Origin: M3007 sp033764075 | GTDB lineage: Bacteria; Bacteroidota; Bacteroidia; Chitinophagales; Saprospiraceae | Assembly: GCA_033764075.1 (NCBI GenBank) | Contig: JANRJH010000013.1 | Coordinates: forward strand, 62,001-126,000 | Direction: 5' to 3' | DNA: 64,000 nucleotides | Shown here: positions 27,698 through 35,841 of the stretch, one piece after another | Position numbering within the stretch: the first letter of the stretch is position 1 | How the letters are laid out: every line of letters starts with the position of its first letter | Notes under the pieces: generated by a model | Seen by the model: only the letters and a program-made list of their open reading frames with translations | Told to the model about the DNA's origin: nothing | The model's database searches: none | Made by a program: the position numbers and the translations under genes

Positions 27698-27727
27698 CCG
27701 CTGCCCGATCATCGAATCGGGCAGCGG
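27698..27727. terminator. Stem-loop between the two giant adhesin genes
   Basis: A 12-bp perfect stem (CCGCTGCCCGAT / ATCGGGCAGCGG) with a 6-base loop, 42 bases after the stop at 27656 and 45 bases before the ATG at 27772. No strong T-run follows, so it may be a terminator, a transcript-end stabiliser, or a leader structure for the second giant gene. Confidence 0.55.
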
Positions 27728-27771
27728 TCTTGCGCATACTTTCTTCCGTTCATTTTAAATCCGCTCGTGAA

Positions 27772-30700
27772 ATGCGTTCAACTCTACTGCCTTTTCTGGT
27801 TGGTTTAATCATCGTCCCATTTTCATCGCCGGCACAAATTGCACCGCCCTGCGGAAACCCGCCGCCTCCGGGCGCCGAAAACTGCCAGGGCGCTTGCGTT
27901 TATTGCGATTTTGACGGGTATACCGGCATCAACAACGGGACGCCCTCTGGCGGCAACGTCGTTTGCGGCGCCATTTCGCTTCACAACGACCAATGGTTTG
28001 GGTTTGTCGCCGGAACCGATTTCATTTCGATTGATATTTTAACCAGTAACTGCGTAGACGGGAACGGTCTTCAGGCTGCTTTTTTTGATGATTGTAATGA
28101 AGATGCCATCGTTTGCAACCCCGGTTCAGGTGGCGGAGCAGGCATACCATTGAACATCGCTTATGGCGGTTTCGTACCTGGTCAAACATACTACCTGATG
28201 ATCGACGGGTGGTCGAACGATATTTGTGATTTTGAGATTGATGTAGTCGCCGGATCTGTCACACCGCCGACGCCCACCACCCCACCGCCGCCTTCGGGCC
28301 CAATCGTTGTCTGTCCGGGGGCCATGACCACCTACAGCATTCCGCCCATACCGGGTGCCGGTTATTATCGTTGGACCGCACCCAACGGCGCCTCGATCAA
28401 TGGCATGGGCAACGTGGTGACCCTTCCGGCGCCGGAAGGCGTTTCCGTAGATATTACCTTCGGCAATGCCGGCGGCGTGGTGTGTGTTTCAGTGGGCAAT
28501 GCCTGCACGCCACCGCTGACCACCTGCATCAATGTTATCAACCAGCCCATTCCACCCACCATCCTCGACACCGTTACCGTTTGTTTTGAAGATCTTCCCT
28601 ATTTTTGGGATGAAGCGCCCTTTACCCCGGTGACTTCGGTGGGCACCTTCAACCTGACGTCTACACCTTACGATTCTTACCTGGGCTGCGACAGCCTGGT
28701 GCGCCAAACCATCAAGGTAAAACCCCAGATCGTTACCAACCTGGGCAACCAGTTTATTTGTGAAGGCTCGTGTTTTACCATCAACAACATGAGTTACTGC
28801 CAGACCGGGGGGCCTTTCCTCGAGACCTTTGAATCTTTTGAAGGTTGCGATAGTGTGGTTCGGTTCAACATCATTACCGTGCCTGCGGTTGCCCAGATTG
28901 CTCCGGTCACTACGCTTAACTGCGCCAACCCCCAGGTCACCCTGGACGGCAACGGATCTACCACAGGTCCCAACGTAACCTATGCCTGGACAAATGCTTC
29001 GGGCGCCCCGCTGGGCAACATGATCACCCAAATGGTCGCCCAGCCCGGCCCGTACACCTTCATCGTGAGCAATAATGCGGGCGCCGTGACTTGTCGCGAC
29101 ACGGCGCAGATTGTCGTTCCCGGCAATATTACACCACCGGGTGTAGTGGCTACCGGCGGCATCATCGGATGCCTGAGCAGTAATCAGAGCGTGACCCTGC
29201 AGGCGGTCTCGGACTCATCAAACCTGAACTACCAATGGGCTGGACCGGGTATTACCCCGGCGAACGACAACCTGCCCAGCCCGGTGGTCAGCGCCCCGGG
29301 CATCTATTCCGTGGTGGTGACCAATCCTTTCAACAGTTGTACTTCTACAGATACCGCAGCCGTCGTCGCCGACAATACTCCGCCTACGGCCTTGGCTTTT
29401 GGCGACACCATAACCTGTACCGATCCGGTCGTTACAGTTGATGTGCAAACCAACACACCCAATGCCTTGTTCCAATGGAACGGACCCGGCATCCTTCCTG
29501 GGCAACAATCTTTTCAAAATCCGCAGGTAAATGCTTCGGGCAACTATGCGGTGACGGTGACCAATCCGGCCAACGGCTGCTCGCGTGCCGACACCACAGC
29601 GGTGGACCTGGATACCGCCCTGCCCACGGTTTCTGCCGGAGACGACAAAACCCTCACCTGCGCTGTAACCACTGTTGTGCTGGACGGTACCGGCACGGCC
29701 GGCAGCGCGCCGGTTACTTTTTTGTGGGCCGGCCCCGGCATCACCCCTGCCAACCGAAACCAGCCCGGCCCAACGGTCGACCAACCCGGATCGTATACCC
29801 TGCAGGTCACGAACAACCTCAATGGATGTACCCAAACCGACAATGTAAACATCGGTCTGGACATCCAGGCGCCCAACGCCATCGCCGGACCGGATCAGAC
29901 GATTACCTGCGCCGTGACCAGCGTACAATTGAATAGCACCGGCTCGAGTACCGGCGCTGATTTTACGGCCTTGTGGTCGGGTCCAGGGATTACACCCGCC
30001 AATGAGACACAATATAATCCCGTTGTGGACCAACCCGGTGCATACGTTCTGGTGATTACCAATACCCTGAACGGTTGTACCACCACAGATGCCGCAACAG
30101 TGGATGTCAACGTTGATTTGCCCACAGCCGATGCCGGTCAGGACATGATCCTGACGTGCTCCACCCCCGGGGGTGTTTCGCTCAACGGATCCGGACTGCC
30201 CGCCAACATTTCCTACCTGTGGGCCGGCCCGGGTATAGGCGCCAACAACCAAAACGAACAAGTACCGACGGTCACCCAGGCAGGGCTCTACACCCTTCAG
30301 GTGACCGACCCAGTAAACGGTTGCAGCAGCACTGACCAGGTAAACGTGCTCCAGGATGCCGATCTGCCGGTGGCCAACGCCGGCGCCGATCAAACCCTGA
30401 CCTGCGCCATCTCTTCGATCGATATGGACGGCAGCGGCTCCTCCACCGGGCCCGACATTCAGTATCAATGGAGCGGCCCCGGTATCGCCTCGCCAAATGA
30501 CACACTCCAGAATCCCGCAGGCATCCTGTTGCCCGGGACCTACACCCTGACCGTCACCAATACCACCAACAATTGCTTTAACACCGATGTGGTGGTGGTG
30601 GCCATTGACACGGTCGCCCCGGCAGCCGACGCGGGTCCCAACCTGGTCCTCAACTGCTACAATGGTGGCGCCGATACGCTGCGGCCGGACGCATCCGATA

Positions 30701-33700
30701 TTGGACCCGGTTTCAGTATTTTGTGGAGCGGGCCGGCGATCACTCCGGCGACCGAAAACCTTATTGCGCCTGTGGTGGATTTACCCGGCGCCTACACCGT
30801 GCTGATAACCAATACCGCGACCCAGTGTACGGCCACTGCTTCCACCATGGTGACCGAAGACCAGACAGCACCTGTGGCCAATGCCGGTCCGGATCAGACC
30901 ATTGACTGCGTGACTACCGCAACAACCATTGGCGGCAATTCATCCAGCGGACCAGCATTCACCTACTTATGGGTCGGTCCGGACATCGACCCGGCCAGAG
31001 AAACGCTTGCCCAGCCGATAGTGCGGGTGGCAGGTGTGTACGAACTGATCGTTACCGATACAACCAACGGCTGCATCGCGCTGGACGAGACAACCGTATT
31101 CACCAATGCCGTGTTCCCCGTTACCGACGCCGGAGCCGACGGCATCATTACCTGTGCGGCTCCGGTGTACACGCTCAATGCCTCTGCATCCAGTACCGGC
31201 GCGAATTTTCAGATCACATGGCAGGGTCCGGGTATTAACCCGGGCAACATCAACCTGAACTCGGCGCCGGTAGACCAACCGGGAACCTACATTGCCACCG
31301 TTCTCGACAACAGCAATTTCTGCGCCACCCGTGACACCGTAGTGGTCGGAATAGATACCCTGGCGCCGGCCGCCAATGCCGGAGCCGATCACATCATCAA
31401 TTGCAGGGATACGACGGCTACGCTCGACGGCAGCTTGTCCTCCGCCGGTGTAGCATTTACCTATTTATGGACCGGCGCGGGTATTCAGCCGGGCGACGAG
31501 GGGCTTCAATCGCCTGTTGTTGTGCTGGGCGGGCAATATAACTTGCTGGTTACAAATACGATAAATGGATGCGCCACCAGTGATCAGGTAGTGGTCACCG
31601 TTGACAATCAGTTGCCGACGGCCGATGCCGGACCAGACATCACCCTGACGTGTGCCCAAAACAGTCTGCCCATTGACGGGTCGGGCTCCAGTTCGGGAGC
31701 TCCTTTCACTTACCTGTGGGACGGCCCTGGTATCAACAGCAGCAACTTTAACCAGCAGAGCCCTGTAGTGGCCGACTCCGGCGCCTACGTGGTAACGGTG
31801 ACCAATACGGTCAACCACTGCCTGGCAACCGACGCGGTTTATGTGGCACTGGATGGCGACTTCCCCGTGGCCGATGCCGGGGCCGACCCCACCCTTACGT
31901 GCGTGACCGATACCGTGATACTGGACGGCGGACTTTCCGACTCCGGTGCGGGCATCATCTACGCCTGGACGGGGCCGGCGGTCGTTCCCGCTACGGCGGG
32001 GAATGCGGTGGCCAACGCTACCCAGCCCGGCCTGTATACCCTGACCGTGAGTAATTTGAACAACGGGTGCACCAAGACCGACTTTGTCAACGTTGGACTA
32101 GACGAGTTGACGCCTTTCGCCGACGCCGGTTCTGATCAAACCATCACTTGCACCACCACAAGCGGGGTAACCATCAGCGCTGCCGGGTCAGACAACGGCC
32201 CCGGGTTCGGCATTCAATGGTCAGGGCCCGGCATCACGCCGGCAAATGCGTCCACCCTCGACCCGCAGGTGAATATTCCAGGAACCTACACGGTAGCAGT
32301 CACCAACCTGACCAACGGCTGCACCAGCACCGACGATGTGGTGGTAACCCTGTCGCAAGACCTGCCGGTAGCCGATGCCGGCCCTGATCAAACGCTGACC
32401 TGCGTCACCTTGTCTGTCATCCTGGATGCTGGACAGTCCACCCCTGCCGGCTCCATCGATTTCGCCTGGTCAGGACCCGATATCAACCCCAACAACAGCA
32501 ACAGCATTTCCCCGGCGGTGACACTACCCGGCGACTATTCCGTCACCGTGACCAATTCCAATACCGGTTGTGCCCGGGTAGACGAGGTGACGGTATTGCT
32601 CGACAACGCGGAACCGATGCTTACCCTGGCGGGAGACACGATCGATTGTGGTCAACCCTCGGGCACCATTGCGGTGCTGAGCGACCTGCCCGGAACCGTG
32701 TTCCTGTGGTCGGGCCCGGGCATTAATCCCGGCAACGAAACCCTGGCAACCCTTAGTGTAGACCAACCCGGCACCTACGATGTAGTGGCTACGGCGCCAA
32801 ATGGGTGCATGAGCAATGGAAGCACAGCCGTCAGCCTGGATGAGGACATTCCCGAAGGCGCAGCCGAAGGCACTATCCTGAATTGCAAAAACGACGGTAC
32901 CGACGTCATCAGCGCCGTGATCAGCACCCCCGGAGCCACCGGCATGTGGCTTGGCCCTGGTGGTTTTCAATCCGACAGCCTGGAAGTGACCGTCACCCAA
33001 CCCGGAATGTATCAATTTGTGATTACGGCAACAAATGGCTGTTCCAACACCCTCGAGGTGGAGGTTCTGGGTAATTTTGTAGCGCCTGTCGTTTCGGCGT
33101 TTGCACCAACCCGGTTGGACTGCAACACAACCTCCATGACGCTCTCCACCGCCGGCACCTCGACAGGTCCCAATTTCAGTTACCAATGGACGACGAGCGA
33201 CGGAAACATCGTTTCCGGGGCCAATACCACCGCTCCGGTGATCGACCAGATTGGCACGTACACATTTTTAGTGACCAACCTGCTCAACGGTTGCTCCGAC
33301 AGCGTCAATGTTCTCGTGGAATACGATCCGAATGTGCCCACCGGATTCCTCCTGGATGTGCAAAACATCCTTTGCACCGGAGATGAAAACGGGCATATCA
33401 TCGTGCTCGGGCTGCAAGGCGGGCAACCGCCCTATTTGTACACGCTGAACGGCGAATCCTCCTCAACAGGTGTTTTCGAAGACCTGGGCAATGGCGATTA
33501 CATGCTCAGCCTGCTCGACGGAAACGGCTGTACACTGGATACAACGATTAACATTTCCGAACCCGGTCAGTTGGCGCTTGATCTGGGCCCGGATCAGGAA
33601 ATCCAGCTGGGCGAACCGGTAACCGTCGAAGCCTTGCTGGTGTACACAACGCCGCTCGCGTCCATTCGCTGGGCGCCTGCCGCCCCTTGCACCGATCCGG

Positions 33701-34113
33701 CGTGCCTGACCTACACCCACCAGCCGTTGGGCTCCTACATCCAGACCCTGACGGTGGTGGACAGCAACGGGTGCACGGTAGCAGACCGAATTACCATCAT
33801 TGTACGGAAAGATCGACTGGTTTATGTACCCAACGTATTTAATCCTGAGAGCAACGACCCGGACAACAGTGTGTTCCAGATATACGCCGGAACGGGCGTC
33901 ACCCGAATCCTGAACTGGTACGTATTCGACCGCTGGGGTAGTGTAGTGCACCAGGCCGACAATTTTCTGCCCGGTGACCCGTCGGTTGTCTGGAACGGAA
34001 AGGTAAACGGGGAGGACAGCGACAACGATGTGTACGTCTGGTTTGCCGAAATTGAATTCATCGATGGCGAAATCATTCAGTATACCGGAGACGTTACACT
34101 GGTACGGCAATAG
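27772..34113 (+). CDS. Giant surface adhesin, paralogue of the preceding gene, about 18 Ig-like repeats
   Basis: 2113 residues from ATG 27772, giving signal peptide MRSTLLPFLVGLIIVPFSSPAQ (the longer frame begins at a TTG at 27730). Same plan as the preceding gene: Cys-rich head ('CVYCDFDG', 'NDQWFGFVAG', 'DICDFEIDVV'), PKD-like and 'SYLGCDSLVRQ' domains to about 368, then about 18 repeats of about 82 residues (about 369-1856), SprB repeat (about 1856-1935, 'NILCTGDENG') and CHU_C at 2014-2113 ('LVYVPNVFNPESND', 'YVFDRWGSVVH'). Here the repeats use a different consensus: ADAGPDQTLTC, SGPGITPAN, PVVDQPGTY, NTLNGCT. Only edge repeats and the last one (Y-W-TTSDGNI-SG) match the paralogue. Separate transcription from the first giant is possible because a hairpin lies between them. 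Confidence 0.93.
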   Translation: MRSTLLPFLVGLIIVPFSSPAQIAPPCGNPPPPGAENCQGACVYCDFDGYTGINNGTPSGGNVVCGAISLHNDQWFGFVAGTDFISIDILTSNCVDGNGLQAAFFDDCNEDAIVCNPGSGGGAGIPLNIAYGGFVPGQTYYLMIDGWSNDICDFEIDVVAGSVTPPTPTTPPPPSGPIVVCPGAMTTYSIPPIPGAGYYRWTAPNGASINGMGNVVTLPAPEGVSVDITFGNAGGVVCVSVGNACTPPLTTCINVINQPIPPTILDTVTVCFEDLPYFWDEAPFTPVTSVGTFNLTSTPYDSYLGCDSLVRQTIKVKPQIVTNLGNQFICEGSCFTINNMSYCQTGGPFLETFESFEGCDSVVRFNIITVPAVAQIAPVTTLNCANPQVTLDGNGSTTGPNVTYAWTNASGAPLGNMITQMVAQPGPYTFIVSNNAGAVTCRDTAQIVVPGNITPPGVVATGGIIGCLSSNQSVTLQAVSDSSNLNYQWAGPGITPANDNLPSPVVSAPGIYSVVVTNPFNSCTSTDTAAVVADNTPPTALAFGDTITCTDPVVTVDVQTNTPNALFQWNGPGILPGQQSFQNPQVNASGNYAVTVTNPANGCSRADTTAVDLDTALPTVSAGDDKTLTCAVTTVVLDGTGTAGSAPVTFLWAGPGITPANRNQPGPTVDQPGSYTLQVTNNLNGCTQTDNVNIGLDIQAPNAIAGPDQTITCAVTSVQLNSTGSSTGADFTALWSGPGITPANETQYNPVVDQPGAYVLVITNTLNGCTTTDAATVDVNVDLPTADAGQDMILTCSTPGGVSLNGSGLPANISYLWAGPGIGANNQNEQVPTVTQAGLYTLQVTDPVNGCSSTDQVNVLQDADLPVANAGADQTLTCAISSIDMDGSGSSTGPDIQYQWSGPGIASPNDTLQNPAGILLPGTYTLTVTNTTNNCFNTDVVVVAIDTVAPAADAGPNLVLNCYNGGADTLRPDASDIGPGFSILWSGPAITPATENLIAPVVDLPGAYTVLITNTATQCTATASTMVTEDQTAPVANAGPDQTIDCVTTATTIGGNSSSGPAFTYLWVGPDIDPARETLAQPIVRVAGVYELIVTDTTNGCIALDETTVFTNAVFPVTDAGADGIITCAAPVYTLNASASSTGANFQITWQGPGINPGNINLNSAPVDQPGTYIATVLDNSNFCATRDTVVVGIDTLAPAANAGADHIINCRDTTATLDGSLSSAGVAFTYLWTGAGIQPGDEGLQSPVVVLGGQYNLLVTNTINGCATSDQVVVTVDNQLPTADAGPDITLTCAQNSLPIDGSGSSSGAPFTYLWDGPGINSSNFNQQSPVVADSGAYVVTVTNTVNHCLATDAVYVALDGDFPVADAGADPTLTCVTDTVILDGGLSDSGAGIIYAWTGPAVVPATAGNAVANATQPGLYTLTVSNLNNGCTKTDFVNVGLDELTPFADAGSDQTITCTTTSGVTISAAGSDNGPGFGIQWSGPGITPANASTLDPQVNIPGTYTVAVTNLTNGCTSTDDVVVTLSQDLPVADAGPDQTLTCVTLSVILDAGQSTPAGSIDFAWSGPDINPNNSNSISPAVTLPGDYSVTVTNSNTGCARVDEVTVLLDNAEPMLTLAGDTIDCGQPSGTIAVLSDLPGTVFLWSGPGINPGNETLATLSVDQPGTYDVVATAPNGCMSNGSTAVSLDEDIPEGAAEGTILNCKNDGTDVISAVISTPGATGMWLGPGGFQSDSLEVTVTQPGMYQFVITATNGCSNTLEVEVLGNFVAPVVSAFAPTRLDCNTTSMTLSTAGTSTGPNFSYQWTTSDGNIVSGANTTAPVIDQIGTYTFLVTNLLNGCSDSVNVLVEYDPNVPTGFLLDVQNILCTGDENGHIIVLGLQGGQPPYLYTLNGESSSTGVFEDLGNGDYMLSLLDGNGCTLDTTINISEPGQLALDLGPDQEIQLGEPVTVEALLVYTTPLASIRWAPAAPCTDPACLTYTHQPLGSYIQTLTVVDSNGCTVADRITIIVRKDRLVYVPNVFNPESNDPDNSVFQIYAGTGVTRILNWYVFDRWGSVVHQADNFLPGDPSVVWNGKVNGEDSDNDVYVWFAEIEFIDGEIIQYTGDVTLVRQ

Positions 34114-34173
34114 TTTTTTTTAAAACTTCCTTGTTTTACCATTGTTTTGCACCCTGAATAACGTTTACATTAC

Positions 34174-35808
34174 ATGGCATCCACCTCCAACAGCCCATTT
34201 CAAATACGGCTGCCCCTTATTTTGGCGGCCGTACTCTCTGTGGGTATGTTTATTGGGCAAAAATTGCCCCGCAACGAGTCGTTCATCCATTACTCACCGG
34301 GCAGTCGCAAAGCGCTCAACGCCGCCGGGTCGATGGACGAGGTGTTGCGCTACATCGAATCCAAATACGTCGACACCATAGATACCGACGCGTTGCGAGA
34401 TGCAGCCATCGAAGAGTTGCTGGCCGGCCTCGACCCCCATTCTGTGTACATCAGTCCGGAGGAACTGAGGGCCGTCCAGGAAGACATGAGCGGCAATTTT
34501 GAGGGCATCGGCGTGGAATTCATCGTGCTCGACGATACCATTCAGGTGGTCTCGCCCCTTTCCGGCGGCCCCTCTGAAGCGGCGGGTGTCATGGCCGGCG
34601 ACAAGATCGTGACCATTAACGATACGACCGTTGCCGGGGTAAAAATGGAAACAGCGCAAATTTACGGCAGACTCCGCGGGCCAAAAGGCACCCAGGTGCG
34701 CCTGGGCGTCCGCCGCGGCCGTGAGCCCGCTTTGCGGGAATTTGTGGTCACACGCGACGTAATACCGGTGTACAGCGTTGACGTCGCTTACATGCTCAAT
34801 GAGCAAACGGGATACATCAAGGTCAATCGCTTCACCGCGCGCACGCATCAGGAGTTCATGGAAGCACTCACCCGGCTGGTGGAACAGGAAAAAATGAAAG
34901 ACCTGGTGCTCGATCTGCGCGGCAACCCCGGCGGTTATCTGAATGAAGCGACAGACATGCTCAGCCAACTGTTTCCGGAAGGCAAACTGCTCGTTTACAC
35001 AGAAGGCCGCGCCGAAGATCGTCGCAATTACAAGAGTAACGGGCGCGCCCGCTTCGATATTCGCAACATCGCCGTACTCATCGACGAAGGCTCGGCATCA
35101 GCCAGTGAGATCATGGCCGGCGCCATCCAGGATCACGACCGGGGCTGGATCGTCGGCCGCCGCTCCTATGGAAAGGGTTTGGTGCAGGAACAGTACCCGT
35201 TGAGCAACGGGGGGGCCTTGCGTCTGACGGTAGCCCGGTATTTCACGCCCAGCGGCCGAAGCATCCAGCGCGCATACACCGGCAGGGAGGAATACGAAAA
35301 AGACCCGCAAGAAAGACTAAAAAACGGGGAGTTGTCGGGCAAAACGGCCATTCCGGTCAGCGACAGCACCGCCTATTACACCGGCCAGGGCCGCATTGTG
35401 TTCGCGCATGGCGGCATCATGCCCGATGTTTTTGTGCCCATTGACACCTCCTACATGAACGCGTATTACATCAAGGTCCGGCAGCAGCTGCCCCAGTTTG
35501 CCGCCAGATGGCTGGAGAATCAGCCCCGTAGCGCGTTTCCGGAACAGTTGAGCACATTCCGACAGAACTGGCAACCGGCCCCGCAAGTCATCGATGAACT
35601 GGTCGCCTATGCCGAACAGGAAGGCGCAACACCCGATCCCGCACAACTTGCCGCCTGCCGACGCGAGTTGCAAACACAATTCAAGGCGCGGATCGGTAAA
35701 TTGCTGTTTCAGAATGACGGCCTGTACAGCGTGCTGAACGACGACGACCCGGCTGTGGAAAAGGCAGTCCGGTTGCTCAGGGACGGGGCGCCGTTGGTGA
35801 AACGATAG
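34174..35808 (+). CDS. C-terminal processing protease (S41 family)
   Basis: 544 residues. N-terminal signal or anchor helix (IRLPLILAAVLSVGMFIG, 12-29). Tail-specific protease core: 'YVDTIDTDALRDAAIEELLAGLDPHSVYISPEE', a PDZ domain about 105-190 ('FEGIGVEFIVLDDTIQVVSPLSGGPSEAAGVMAGDKIVTINDT'), and the catalytic dyad Ser309 (DEGSASASEI) and Lys334 (RRSYGKGLVQ), 25 residues apart as in E. coli Prc. Such periplasmic enzymes trim or degrade envelope proteins from their C-termini. It follows the adhesin genes by 60 bases and could share their control, but CTP genes also occur alone in Bacteroidota. A 14-base hairpin arm overlaps its last codons. The C-terminal 180 residues beyond the core are typical of the Bacteroidota CTP type. 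Confidence 0.94.
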   Translation: MASTSNSPFQIRLPLILAAVLSVGMFIGQKLPRNESFIHYSPGSRKALNAAGSMDEVLRYIESKYVDTIDTDALRDAAIEELLAGLDPHSVYISPEELRAVQEDMSGNFEGIGVEFIVLDDTIQVVSPLSGGPSEAAGVMAGDKIVTINDTTVAGVKMETAQIYGRLRGPKGTQVRLGVRRGREPALREFVVTRDVIPVYSVDVAYMLNEQTGYIKVNRFTARTHQEFMEALTRLVEQEKMKDLVLDLRGNPGGYLNEATDMLSQLFPEGKLLVYTEGRAEDRRNYKSNGRARFDIRNIAVLIDEGSASASEIMAGAIQDHDRGWIVGRRSYGKGLVQEQYPLSNGGALRLTVARYFTPSGRSIQRAYTGREEYEKDPQERLKNGELSGKTAIPVSDSTAYYTGQGRIVFAHGGIMPDVFVPIDTSYMNAYYIKVRQQLPQFAARWLENQPRSAFPEQLSTFRQNWQPAPQVIDELVAYAEQEGATPDPAQLAACRRELQTQFKARIGKLLFQNDGLYSVLNDDDPAVEKAVRLLRDGAPLVKR

Positions 35809-35829
35809 GTTGTACCGTTTCACCAACGG
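35791..35829. terminator. Stem-loop overlapping the ctp stop codon, between convergent genes
   Basis: Perfect 14-bp arms CCGTTGGTGAAACG (35791-35804) and CGTTTCACCAACGG (35816-35829), loop of 11 bases containing the stop TAG. The left arm encodes the last residues PLVKR. The neighbouring gene on the minus strand ends at 35842, so the hairpin can fold in both transcripts. No clear T-run on either strand. Confidence 0.65.
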
Positions 35830-35841
35830 CCGTCGGGAGCC

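Noticed and set aside
29218..30468. 416-residue antisense frame in the giant adhesin array
   Set aside because: Arises from the repetitive codon pattern of the plus-strand repeats.
21111..34113. Single interrupted gene for the two giants
   Set aside because: Each has its own signal peptide, SprB repeat and CHU_C domain, and 115 bases with a stem-loop lie between them.
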